The translations under genes were made by a program, and so were the position numbers. Shown here piece after piece: positions 33,661-44,746 of a stretch of 64,000 nucleotides of DNA. Positions within the stretch are counted from its first letter, which is position 1, and each line of letters begins with the position of its first letter. The notes under the pieces are model-generated. The model ran no database searches. It was given only the letters and a program-made list of their open reading frames with translations, and was not told the DNA's origin. Origin of the DNA: Gracilaria domingensis (taxonomy: Eukaryota; Rhodophyta; Florideophyceae; Gracilariales; Gracilariaceae); assembly GCA_022539475.1 (NCBI GenBank), contig VCMS01000050.1, forward strand, positions 79,906 to 143,905, read 5' to 3'.

Positions 33661-34400
33661 TGTAGTGCAACGCTCATCTATGAGGAATTTCGCTGGACTT
33701 TGTCATAATTCCCGTTCACAGGTTTGCCTAGTACACACCAGTATATGACTAGTAGTAACTAGTGGATGCCATCGAGAAAGTTTGTACACGTGGCACAAGC
33801 TGGAGCTGATCGGAGGTTGGCCACTACACGTGGGCGTTTGCCGCAATTAGTGGGATGTTTATTTAATATTATTTATTAATTTTAGTGAGGACACTACTTA
33901 GTGCGACGGCGTCGCCGCCGTCGCACCAGTAAAGTGCCCCAACCAGGGTGATCCGACTTCAAGGATCTTGGCTCTAGCCACTCTCGCCTTCGGCGGTGCA
34001 CAACTTCTTATCGGAGGGACTCCCCGTTGTCACGGTGCGGCTATCCACCCTGCGTCCCCGCAGAACCCAACTTTGGGAGTGTTTCACCTAGGTTGTTTGT
34101 CTTCGACCCTGTATAGGGAATACCCCGGCGATACGCCGTACCTCTCTTATCCCTCTCTCTTTTCCCCTCTATTTTCCTTTCCCCACTCTGTGGTTTCGTC
34201 CGTCTTTCGCGGCTGCTACACTCACGCGAGAGTCACCCTTCCCTACTCAACTCTCAACGCCCCGTCTTGACGGTCTGGCACCGGTCTTACACCCGGATAG
34301 TCGCGCCAGTCCCGAGAGGCTCTGTTCACTGGGTTGCCTTCAGTAGAGGAAGATCCCGAACATCTTCGTGGTCTTTCCTGCTTGCAGGCATTGCACTACA
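33661..34400 (+). repeat. LTR 3 (right end of the array, 740 bp)
   Basis: TGTAGTGCAA...TTGCACTACA. It differs from LTR 2 at two visible central positions (CCTGCGTCC and TTTGTCTTC). It is followed by ATAAA, which matches the left-flank ATAAT at four of five bases. Confidence 0.95.
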
Positions 34401-34770
34401 ATAAAAGCATAGGTATGCACTCGTGGTGTTTGAAGAACATGAACATGAAACAGTTACATGCGAGAAGAGTGGGCCCAGAAGGAGTGTGAAGAAACCGGCA
34501 TGGGAATGGTCACAACGCAGGTAGTTGAGAGTGGGCAAAGCCATGGAGTATCGCAGTCTATCGAAATGCGACAAAGTGTTTCACACGTCTACGGAAGCGC
34601 ATCGGGGCAGAAAGAACCGCATAAAAGTCGACAGGTGGTCCTGAAGTGGGCATGAGTTCAAAGACGCGAAGAGTAAGAGAGGAATTTTACAACTGACGGA
34701 TCTTCACAAGGATTTTCCTTACGATTGGAGAGCCCAAGCGGAATAACTGGAGTGCGTCTGTCATTAAGAC
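34401..34770. other. Spacer right of the array
   Basis: Nothing recognised apart from short chance frames. Confidence 0.4.
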
Positions 34771-34970
34771 TTCATTCACGCTTCAAGAAGAATTTTTTAG
34801 GTTCTCCGTTAATTTATTAAAACGTCATTTTATTACAATACTATTGAGAGATTGCAAACCAAAACTTTTGACATGTAATTGGCATTGGAAAGATATTGGA
34901 ATATTACGAAAATATCACTACTTTAAGAAACCTGATTGAAAAGCTAATGAAGAAAAGTTCCGCCTGGGGA
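34771..34970 (+). repeat. ~200-bp dispersed repeat, copy 2
   Basis: Direct-orientation partner of 11658-11856. The two copies lie on opposite sides of the tandem array but at unequal distances (1.1 kb left of it, 0.37 kb right), and the sequence between repeat and array is not shared. Confidence 0.8.
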
Positions 34971-35086
34971 GACCAGCATGACAATATCGAAAAAGAGCCC
35001 TCCCAGACTTGCATGGCGGTTGCAAGCGAGGTTACTAGATGAAGACTGAATAGAAATCTACCTCCTGCTGTTTGGCAGTAATAGGT

Positions 35087-36043
35087 TGTAGAGCAAAACC
35101 CCAGCGATGGGACTATCTCTCAAAGCCTTCGAATCCTTGCCCTCTTCAAGAGGTGAACTCAGTGGTGAGCCTTCCAAACACGGATAACGCGAGTGTAAGA
35201 GCGCCCCTGGTACGGAATATACTTAAGGAGGTTGGGGAAGAACGGGTTTGCATCCGGCAGTCTGGCGACAAGAAACGAAGTGGGAGGAGAAAAGGGTACC
35301 GTACAGCGCTATAAGCTCTAGGTAGAAAGGGAAAAATGAAGGGAAAAACCAAGGAGAAACCCTCGGCGGGGCTTACGAGAAGCGGCAACATAACCTACCA
35401 CGAGTGACAGGTGTTTTGTATTACGCCCACACGGCAGGGGTCTCTATACAGAGTCGGGAGTTCTACCACTTGTAGTTAAGCAGATATCTGCATTTCAAAA
35501 ATGTCCGAAGACGGAACAAGCCCGAGGGCGAGAGCCACAAACGATAGGAATTGCCTGAATGATCCCGAGGGATGAAGCTAGTCAGTACCGTACGCACTAA
35601 CAGTCCTGAGGGAGTGGTGCACTTCGCGCAGGCGAATCTAGTTCAGAGCCGAACTCGGTTTCCCTTTACTGAAGGTGGAGGTGACCTCCCATTCACCTCT
35701 TGTACCGTAAAGGATAAATTAGTTAAACTAAATTAAATAATCTAGTGCACGCCTGAGCAGGTCCATACACGTATTTCACGTGACAACCAGCGGCAGCGCC
35801 AGTAAAATATCCGACAAATATTTCGGGACATGTGTAAACACACCCATTCCTCCACACGCGTACACGCGAGCAGCCCTAGTCCTTGCCACGTCATGGACGT
35901 CCGTAAAGTGCCATGCCTCACCAGCACCGAAAAGCATCCATTCATGGGCCAATGCTCAAACATTCCGAGTACCAGGAATCGTCCTTACCAAGGACTTATG
36001 ATTACCATTCCCTTTACTTCAGACGAGCACGTTTTGCTCTACA
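35087..36043 (-). repeat. Solo LTR (957 bp)
   Basis: The ends are TGTAGAGCAAAACCCC (35087) and ...TTTTGCTCTACA (36043). It shares TTAGTTAAACTAAATTAAATAATC and the GGCGGGGC...GAGAAGCGGCAACA block with the LTR at 2931-3870. There is a CACGTG box at 35777-35782. No internal region adjoins either end and no target duplication is visible (TAGGT left, GAAGG right). Confidence 0.8.
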
Positions 36044-37592
36044 GAAGGGTTAAAAATAGTCTGAGGTGCTTGTATCCTTCTGTATTCAGAACCGGATAAA
36101 TTACTTTGGTGATTAGTATTCTTGCCAAAAAGGGTGGAGGCCATCGTAAAGACTAGAAAAGAATAAAACATAACTCACTAATTTTGCTCGTACAGACAGC
36201 CTAATGCTTAGCCGTCACCGCCAATGCCACATCAAAATGGCGTTTTCATTATTTATGCAACTGTATTTCCTTTTTGATTTTTAAGAATGATGTAATTTAA
36301 AAAATAAAATTTAAGTAACTGCCAATTAGTTACTTAAATCTTCAAAAACCTATTGCCAACGATTTTTGTAGTGTATTGGCCCTTGAATGGAGAAGCACAC
36401 AGGTGTTCTTCATATATTTTTGGTCCGTTGCCAGCTTCGTCTGACATTTTGCATAAGCAATGGATTCAGAGTTGTCTTAAAAAGGTCTAGGGGCTTAGCC
36501 GTCTCGCGATCAGTGGATCACCAACGCAACATCGAAGTGCTTCGACGCATGCAATGGGTACTGCTCCACGCAATCCAATATGTGCCGCTGATCCATGTTC
36601 ATGAACAACACATGTTCCACGTTCCTCGCACGCAACCCCGCAAGAAATACACTCGAAGCCTGGGCTCAGAACTGGAGGAAGCGTAGACATCGCAAACGCA
36701 GAGCTACAGGGTCATTGATTCAGTGGAAGGCTCGCGCCTCGGCCATAGCGAAAGAAAAGGGACGAAGGAGAGCGGAACTGCTAGCCACTCTGGGCTACCT
36801 CCACTGTTTCCCGGGCTGACTTCAGGGCCAGCCTTTCTTTATTGTCGCCGTGCGGGCTGGCGAGGCTGCGCGAGGTCGCGAACTCACCCCGAGAGCATTG
36901 TCTGAGTCCTGGGTCAGCAAGGATGACGCAAGGACCTGGGCTAGTGAACAGGAAAGCGAGGCTACTGCCACATCCCACTCGTTGGCAGGGATTTGGTCAG
37001 ACCGACTAATATCCCTGCCAAACAGTTGTAATGAAGAAAAGAACCGTTAGTTCTTCACAGCGAGGTGGTGCCACAACGGACACCAGAGACGGCTGGCGAA
37101 TGGGCTGGATCGTAACGAATGTACAGCGCAGAACTGGCGCTGTCGTATAGAGCTTTTGCGGAATGCGTCGCTCCGGTATTTCAAGACCGCCGCACAGCGC
37201 TGCTTTGTACACAAGCTTCCCGCGTCGTTCAACACTCTAGAGAATTCTCTCAGTCTATCGACTTTGCGAGGTGAGAGGCGGCGCTGGAGGCTGCAAAGTG
37301 TTGCGCAGACGTGCGATCGAGCGAAGAAGAAGCGAGCGCCTGGGAGCAGAAGTAGTACGCGCCGGGAAAAGCAGAAAGAAGTGGATCCGAACGTAAAAGT
37401 AAGAAGAAGAAGTTGGGACGCTTCTTAATGAACACTCGGTTGACGACAATGTCGATGCCATCAGAAAATCTTCCGACATCGAACTTGGATGCGAGCTGCT
37501 GGAGAAACTTTTGTGGGAAGGAGGCTGTCGCACGAATATCATGTCGTGGACCACTTTGTCTAGATTCAGGCGAATTTTGTATGATTCCCACC
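36044..37592. other. Spacer, no supported gene
   Basis: The left part (to about 36390) is strongly AT-rich. The right part (about 36500-37590) is GC-richer with several open frames on both strands (for example 36387-36686 plus, and minus-strand frames at 37250-37592 cut by the LTR at 37593). None has a recognised domain. Basic, Arg-rich composition near 37260-37430 could be a gene fragment. Confidence 0.35.
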
Positions 37593-38595
37593 TGTGAAGC
37601 AAGGCATCTCTAAACTTGGGTACTTTTTGTCTGGCTTTGCTAAGATGGAATCCCTTTGGCCAGATGTTCCGTGATGTGCACTTTGGCCCCAAGACTTGGG
37701 AGAATTCTTGACTGTTCTGTTGAACCTTGCTAGATGGAATGTATATTGGAACCTATTGTTAGTTGTAGTAGTACTCCACATGGTGGATCTGGCACGTAGA
37801 TATTTGTGCCATACCCGCTGGGAAGTATCTGGCATATACCTGAAATTGGGTTTCTTACGTGTACAAACCTCGGAAGGTGTGCACCGTAGTTGTCGGGTTA
37901 CTGCAGTAGTAGTATATATGCTCGGGTGATCGCACCCTGGAGCCTCTAAGTAAATGTCCAGCTGAGGACGCTTTCTGCAGGCCAATTCTTGGTTCTAGTT
38001 CACTCAACCTTCGTAGGTTTACTCCCTTTCGGGCAAGTAGCCACGTGTGGTTCTTGCATAATTATCCATTCAGCATCAGTTAGGAACCCTACCAGGTATT
38101 TTTCTGTTATTTTTTCTCTTTTTTTGTTTCCGTTTCTTTCTGTTTCCTGTTCCGTTCTGTACACGGCATGTTCCTGTGAGGCAAAATTTTCTCTGTTATT
38201 TCCCCTGTTCTAGGTCTATATTCCGCCAGTGTATAGGGTATATCTTTTGGCATTGGCTTTCGTTGTCGCTCCGCCCGTCGGCCTTGTTCACTCCGCTTGG
38301 CGCGAGCCGTGGGCTCGCTCCTGGTCTCGGCTTTACTCTCTTGGAGTAACCCACCGTTCCGACAGTATCCCCTTGCATCCCTTTCTCGTGGGCTCATTTA
38401 AGTGCACCATTATTGGTTTCGACCCCTTCTTCTCACTCAACTCTGTAGGTATATCCAAGCACCGTCTCCAGTCTTACAGCCGGCTCCGCGTACGAACAGA
38501 GGGTTCTTCTGCTGAGTCTATCCCATCAAGGGAATGGGACTGGGACATCCTACTGGAGATTTCTCATCTCCTCTATCGCAGGGTTTTGCTCTACA
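37593..38595 (+). repeat. Solo LTR (1003 bp)
   Basis: It starts TGTGAAGCAAGG, matching the TGTGAAGCAAAC start of the LTR at 47879-48874, and ends GGGTTTTGCTCTACA. Near the 3' end it has CAGTCTTACAGCCGG, the counterpart of CGGTCTTACACCTGG in LTR 1. CACGTG is at 38042-38047. The flanks CCACC (37588-37592) and CTACC (38596-38600) match at four of five bases. Confidence 0.75.
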
Positions 38596-38743
38596 CTACC
38601 ATAGGAAGAGTTATGGTACGTTCGGTACGGTTAAGAAGCCTTGCTCGAAGCGCCACTCTTCTACACACAGTTGCCATAGCCGCTCAGATTCGACGAGCCC
38701 GTAAACTGGAGCTAGGAGCTTCCTGACTACAGCATATCCCTCG

Positions 38744-39139
38744 TCAATAACTCCCATACCGCTTTTGCAGGCTGGAAGGAAATAAAATTATCACCCTTGT
38801 ACTCCAGAGGAGCTGAAACAGTTTCAGAGCCTCACGGGAAAGGACATCGTGACCTAAAAGGATGGGCACTGACCCCCCGACGACATAGAAAGGCAGTTGA
38901 AACTTGAGTCCATTTTCGTCCTTGCCAGATAGCTTCCAAATGGAAAAGAATGGTTGCGCGTCCGTGCAGGACTCGCCAGAGTCATGCCAAAACGTGTCGC
39001 AATATGGCTGTTCGAGTGAAAGCTCAATTCCTAGAGAGCTGTAGAGATGGTAGATGATGGAGAGGTCACCAACGCTTCTTGGGCACCAAGGGTTTTTTCG
39101 GTGAGGCTTTCCTTCAATGGAGTGGTTGAAATCTACCAT
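38744..39139 (-). pseudogene. Retropepsin-like remnant of another retroelement
   Basis: A minus frame of about 131 codons contains FQLPFYVVGGSVPILLGHDVL. This pattern matches the C-terminal half of retroelement aspartic proteases ('F.FYVV....P.LLG.DVL'). The active-site DTG/DSG is not clear: HDSGESCTDA has a DSG, but its spacing is uncertain. It is unrelated to the neighbouring LTR by strand and is probably a separate dead element. Confidence 0.35.
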
Positions 39140-39983
39140 TAACCGTCTGAGTGCTAAAGACAGGCCGTTGAAGAATCAACCACTCTCTTTTTCGGTGTAC
39201 AACAAACACTCAAATATAAGCAGGGATTTAATTTTGCCTTGGCCGATGGAAGTCTGATTAAATACAAAGTCAAGAAGGTAATCAAGAAGTGACCACTGCG
39301 ACACATTCAAATATTTAATCTGTTATGCCTAGGAAGGATAATATATCTGTACATGTGTGCTGGTTTGACGCGATAATGGGTGCTCCGTAGCAAGCTTGTC
39401 TTGGTTCCAAACGTGCAGGGTAATGGTCACAGCCGCTGGATAAATAGATATTTTTAACCTTATTATCAAGTAAAGTGTGCATGCTTCAAAACGCATGGTC
39501 TCTGTGCGGGAAGTAACTTTTAAAGAGACTTATAGTTCTGAATTTTCGCCGCTTGCACATGACTTTTGTTCACGTTTTGGTAATCAAGTCTCATAAGTAG
39601 CCTCGTTAATTAATTTTACCACCTATAAGTGCACCATCCGTAGTCACAAATGATTGCATTTTTTTGTTTTTAATTGATAATATGGATACAATTTTCTGCC
39701 ATAATATGAAAATTAAGCCGATTTTGCGGAGACCTATGATGGTTGTCACGAGTTAGTAAGACATTTTAGGGCTTGGTTTTGTGATTGTATACTGTCAAGC
39801 CAAGAAAAGGCAGAATAGAAACTTTCCCTGCCTTCAGGGAAACTTCCCTAACGTTCCCACAAGTGTGCACGTGGCACAGAACTTTACTAAAACTTTTGAA
39901 TATGTTACAACAATGCACGTTGTAACTTCTTCGGTTTCTTATGCATTTTGAGGATCATATCGCAGAGAGAATACGTCTGACAT
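39140..39983. other. AT-rich spacer, no gene seen
   Basis: No frame or repeat that I can support. A GTGCACGTGGCACA stretch near 39870 resembles a short piece of LTR U3 but is too short to call. Confidence 0.4.
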
Positions 39984-40070
39984 CATATGCTTCTATGAAA
40001 GAGCTTGTGGGCTTTCATTGAAGAAAAAAGCTCTTCCACCTCAAAGCATATGTCGTATTTCAAATACGAC
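39984..40070. repeat. Two adjacent inverted repeats
   Basis: CATATGCTT...AAGAGCTT pairs with AAGCTCTT...AAGCATATG (39984-40052, interrupted stem). It is directly followed by GTCGTATTT-C-AAATACGAC (40052-40070), a perfect 9-bp stem. Confidence 0.7.
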
Positions 40071-40429
40071 AATTGCTGTACACGACTGAAACTTTTTTCC
40101 GTGTAAACGCACTTTCTGCCTTCAACCCTGGACAAACTAAAGCCATTTCAAGTGGCCCACTAACCAATAAAAGAATAGCCTTGTTTAGGCTACGCGGAGC
40201 TTCGCGGATCAGACTTTCATCCGCTTGAAGTCTTACCGTTCCATCGAGGACGATCACTTTCGCCGTTTTGCATTCTGAGCTTAGAAAGACTCAAGTCTAT
40301 CAAATCGTAAAGAAGTACGTCCACAACCCTTTCTACTCAATTTACAGAAACATTCTAACGTTTTCTATCCCCCCTTAGTGTCAAGAAGCTCTTTTCCGCG
40401 ACTCTAAGAACGGATCCACTAGAGGATCA

Positions 40430-41017
40430 TCTGCCTCGCGAACCAGACGTGTACACAACGGAATTATACACTGATGTCTGTGACTGTATTGCCAGATTTT
40501 TCTGGGTTAATGTACCTAAGTACATTAACCCAGAGAAAAACTGATACGGAAGCTTCCGTTCGGTGTCGACAAACCCCCGTATCAGTATGTATACAAGCTC
40601 GTTACGGATGTATATCCATGGTTCGTTGAAAAACCAATCAACACGTTGGAAATCACCAGCATAGTTCAGTAGTACTCTCAGCGAATGTACGTTACCAATG
40701 TGAAACATATTCGTCGTGTGATTTCTCAGAAGCGTTCAAAAGAGATTAAAATTTACATTAACTGTCTTCTCATGTCTAAGGAAAAAGTTGTATTGAATTT
40801 TGTGCTCCACATTACCCGTTCTGATGAGTTTAAGCTTTGTTTTGGATCAATAACTGTGTTTTACGAAGAGATCACTTACAACGTGTTTGCAGAGATGCTG
40901 AAATCAACTATGAAGGAGTATATTCAACTGCAATTTGTTAATCATGTAGCTGGAGACTATTTCGTGGTGAACGAGCTTCTAGATGTGTTCTGTTCTAATC
41001 ATGAAATTCAAAGATAA
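40430..41017 (+). pseudogene. Unrecognised broken coding remnant
   Basis: Protein-like segments YTDVCDCIARFFWV, YQYVYKLVTDVYPWFVEKP and a final frame (40685-41017, with FVLHITRSDEFKLCFGSIT and YEEITYNVFAEML) follow each other on the plus strand, separated by a frame change and a TAG near 40670. Low-complexity bias is absent, so this is probably a real decayed gene. I cannot name the family. Confidence 0.35.
40496..40586. repeat. Two perfect hairpins side by side
   Basis: TCTGGGTTAATGTAC (40501-40515), a CTAA loop, then GTACATTAACCCAGA (40520-40534) form a 15-bp perfect stem, extendable by one U-G and four A-T pairs. Directly beside it ACTGATACGG (40540-40549) pairs with CCGTATCAGT (40577-40586). 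Confidence 0.9.
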
Positions 41018-42239
41018 AGATATTATAAAATTTCTCGTATCATCAGTCATTTGATGTTAGAAGAGCTCGCGTGCAACACTGTCGATATTTATAACGCCAT
41101 GTACCGGCTCAGCTACGAAAACGTTACTTGTTCGGTCTTTGGAATATGAAAGTAACGTTTCCAGACACCTGGGGTCGCTGCCATAACAAGAACGATCCTG
41201 ATTATCCAGGGATACAAGCCGTAAGTTAAGCTTCTTATATTGTTTATTGCCTTTTCTATTAATCTAACTCATACGGTCACTTTTTTGCATTGAAGATGAA
41301 CTCTGATGAATGCTGACCCGTGTAACACCAGTTGAGTGAGCACAGGTACCACAGTGAAAAGTCCAAGAATCTGGATGGTAAACTGTCGTCTACCGAAGAC
41401 TGTAGAAGTTTTGTACGTGCCTTTGCGCACGAGCAGTGGTTCAGCTATGGGCTGGAGGACAATGGCTGTCCAGCCTCGATGGGGTGACACAGATGATGTG
41501 TCGCAGTACTTCAGTTGCCATGATGATTCCGGAGATTCGGCGCATTGCCACTCCGTGAACTGCTTCAGGGCGCTCATAGAGAGCAGACAGTTGAAGGGCT
41601 ATGCCGAGGCTTGCATGAGGGAGCTGCTTAGCGAATATATCATCGCCGTACTGACACCACATGGCAATGCAGAGTTCGACGACGATGTGGGCTGCCGAAT
41701 ACCGGAGACAGCAATTCAACCCAAGGCGATTCCGACTCCTGCGTGATGAAAAACTGTGGGCCGGTTCGAACAGTGGGACAAAATCAACTAATCTTCTTTC
41801 TATGCAGTTTGGCGGGGCGATAAATAACATTGAGCTTGCCGAAGATGAGTTTTGCACTTCTTGAGGTATGTCGTGCGTCGATGAAACAGCTCAATAATGC
41901 TGCACTGCTTTGTTTGCTTGTAGAGTAACTTTTGTGTAGAGCAAGCTTGTAAAACGCTGACAAGTCGCTTTTAAGTATACGGTGTATTGGTATCTGCTCG
42001 CAATCGTTATGCACATGATTATGGGGGAATGATAGCTCCATTTGAATAAACTTTGTTCTAAATTCAGGGGTCTCCGGCTCCCAGTCGATGTCCGAGCCCA
42101 GAAAAAGGCTGTAGTGCGCGCGGTGGCGAGCTGTTCTGCGGCGGACGAGACATGGTTCCGAAGCCGGCGACGCGCGGTTTGGTTTGCGACGGTTGCGCTG
42201 ATGAATGGTGACGGCCACTCATCCCATCGCTCAATCGCG
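41018..42239. other. Spacer with competing open frames, unassigned
   Basis: At 41336-41746 the plus strand and at 41441-41857 the minus strand are both open for about 136 codons. Neither shows a domain I recognise, and they cannot both be genes. 41784-42218 (minus) is also open and basic. Confidence 0.3.
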
Positions 42240-44310
42240 ACAAGGATCCGTTGGGATTTTCCCCGAACCTGAGCATGATAGTGTGTTCAGATGTCAACTA
42301 TGTTTGGTACACCGGTCAACCCAAGCCAGTTGCTCAAGTCTTTTTCTCGCTAAAGAGCTGCCCTGCCATCGTTGGAGCTGATGTAAAATCGTTTGAGGAC
42401 GACAAGTCAATTTTGTCCGCTTGGAGGGGCTTTGTACGCCTCACAGACCCAGACATCCTGACAGGATACACTATAGTCAACTTTGATCTTCCGTATCTCC
42501 TGGACCGCGTTAAGGAACTGAAGCTTGGGGGTTTCCGTTCTTCGGACGCTTGCAATGAGCAAGAACCACCATGAGAAAAACGGGAATGAGTTCTTCTGCA
42601 TTACGGACACACGAATGGAGGCCATTCTCCTTGCATGGTCAAGCCGTTTGTGACATGCTGCAACTAATCACTAGGCAATACAAGTTGAGGTTTTAATCTC
42701 TGAGCTCGGTATCTTCTGAATTTCTTGGACACCAGAAGGAAGATGTCCACTGCAGTATTATTTCTGACGTGCAGAGAGGAGATGAGCAGACTCGAAGAAG
42801 ACTAGAGTCATACTGCCTCAAAGATGCGTTGTTCCCCATAAAATTGATGGATAAGCTAATGGGAATGACGAACTACATGGAGATGGCACGAGTGACAGGA
42901 ATCCCTTTGGGTTGGCTCCTTTCTCGTGGGCATGTGATCATGGCCGTAAGCCTGTCAAATCGAACAAGTCATGCTGTGGATCTCCTTATACTTTGAAAAC
43001 ACAGGTAGGGGAGGCTGGCTCTGGCGACGGGCCCTAGTTCGAAGGAGCAACTGTCATCGAGTGACAGAAGCGGTATTATCGATATCCCAATGCCACTCTT
43101 GATTTTGCATCCCTGTATCCTTCGAATACCATGGCTCACAACTTGTGCCAAATTATATTGATCCGCTAACAGCACTTGAGACATATGAGTCCCGAGGACT
43201 ACATTACAAGCCCGAGTGGTTCTCTTCTCCTCAAGAAAGCCGTCAAGAAAGGAATCCCCACTAAAATATTGGAAGAGCTTCTTGTGGCGATGAAAAAGGC
43301 CAAGAATGATCTGAAAGAGGCCAAGGACCCCTTTCTCAAGTCCGTATTTAATAGCTGTCCGTTGGCTCTCATTCAGCAAATTCTGTCTGTGGTTTCACCG
43401 GTGCGTCGGTTGGAAAGCTTCCGTGTAGAGATATTTCTGCTTCCAATACTGCTTATGGACGCCAGATGATTGAAAGTATGGAAGCTGAAGCTGAAAAGCG
43501 GTACAAAGAAGCAACAGTGATATACGGCGCCACGGATTCCGTTCTGATCAAGTTTGTGGACTCTAAATCTTTGAAGGAAATCATGCGTGTGGGGGAGAAA
43601 GCCGCGGAAGCCATATCTCAAGTCTTCCCGAACCCCGTCGAACTGGAATTTGAGAGAGGTTACTATCCGTACCTGCTTATTAGCAAGAAGCGATACGCGG
43701 GTTCACTGCGGACGAACACGAAGACCTTTTACAAAATGGATTGCAAAGGGGTAGAATCGGTTCGCCGGGATACTTGTCGACTTGTAACCAATGTTATTTC
43801 CACATCTCTGGAACTTTTGCTGCAGAAACAAGATCTTTAGAAAGCACTTGCAATGTTCAAGCACACTATCTCCCACCTTCTACAGAACAGAATTGACAAA
43901 TCACTATTGGTTGTTTCAAAGGCGTTGACGAAGACTGACTATGAACCCAAGCAAGCCCATGTGACATTAGCGGAGAAAATGAAGAAACTAGATCCTGGCA
44001 TAGCACTGTATTCGGGAGATGGTGTGCCATACGTCATTACTGATGGACCCAAAAATGAACCTGCATATTCTAGGGCAGAAGATCCACTCTATGTTCTTGA
44101 AAATAATGTACCAATCAACAACAGATATTACCTTGAAAACATGCTCAGGAAACTATTGGAGGCAACATCTGAACCTGTGATGGGAAGTAAGGTTTCTTCT
44201 TTGTTTCCGGAGAACATACGAGAACAGTTTCTGTCGTAACATCCAGAAAGGGAGCTTTGATGAAGTACGCGAAAGTGAGGTTAAGTGTTAATGGCTGCGG
44301 CGTAAGACAT
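42240..44310 (+). pseudogene. DNA polymerase delta catalytic subunit pseudogene (5'-truncated)
   Basis: B-family polymerase motifs appear in the correct order with no introns but in shifting frames: exonuclease region [33 protein letters not shown] and [20 protein letters not shown]; palm motif [18 protein letters not shown]; motif B region (AVKKGIPTKILEELL, then NSVCGFTGASVGKLPC after a shift); motif C as YGATDSV, where catalytic Asp (YGDTDS) is expected; KMDCKGVESVRRDTC; and QAHVTLAEKMKKLDPG. These match eukaryotic replicative polymerase delta rather than bacterial or typical viral enzymes. The N-terminal ~300 residues are absent. The C-terminal Cys-rich part is only hinted at (LMKYAKVRLSVNGCG). 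There are more than five frameshifts or stops. A processed or segmental copy of an intron-poor gene is likely. Confidence 0.88.
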
Positions 44311-44746
44311 CTCCGTCATAGCTGTGTTATGACGCGTCTTCAATGTTTGGCCGGGTTCTTTCCCTCGATTCTTCTCTTCAGAAGTGGTCATGTCAGGCTG
44401 TCAGGCAGTGCCACCCACAAGAAAAGAGGCTGCCACGAGAGCTCCGCTTTATTGTGCAGAGCTTCTGCACCCAGAATATCCAAGTCTAGAACGCAAAACG
44501 TCTCCTTCTCCAACACGGCGTTTACAGAGTCATACGATGTGCCATAGTACTGTCCATGAACATGAGCATACTCTACAAGCTTATCATGTCTTTAAATTGG
44601 TTATGAGTAAGAACCCTGTAGTCCCGCTTTTCAAGCTCAATAAGACGTGGTTCCCGTGTCATCGTATGAGATACGCTCTACAAAAATTGTTGAGGAAATT
44701 CATCCATGAGCCTGTGTATCAAGGTCGACTTCCCGGCAGCCGAAGG
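44311..44746. other. Spacer, no supported gene
   Basis: Open frames on the plus strand (44384-44779) show no polymerase or other homology that I can support. It may hold the ruined C-terminus of the polymerase. Confidence 0.3.

Larger units (their letters stand above)
12957..34400 (+). mobile_element. Tandem array of two chromodomain Ty3/gypsy units sharing three LTRs
   Basis: The order is LTR-internal-LTR-internal-LTR with an exact 10,352-bp period and no length change. By eye the internal regions differ at only about 18 positions. Each unit has a primer-binding-like site, gag, protease-RT-RNase H, integrase, a long linker, a chromodomain, an antisense reading frame and a polypurine tract. 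All coding lesions are shared, so the element was already dead or non-autonomous before the array formed. LTR-LTR unequal recombination or an assembly duplication are the main explanations. Confidence 0.95.

Noticed and set aside
35087-36043. Full LTR element rather than solo LTR
   Set aside because: Neither flank shows a primer-binding-like site, polypurine tract or gag/pol sequence.
36400-36700. Possible structured RNA or rRNA piece (GATCAC...CGAAGTGCTTCGACGCATG)
   Set aside because: No match to conserved rRNA cores that I can recognise; only a short local inverted repeat.
42240-44310. Viral or Polinton-type B-family polymerase
   Set aside because: The motif set ([35 protein letters not shown]) is that of cellular polymerase delta, and no neighbouring capsid, packaging or integrase gene is present.
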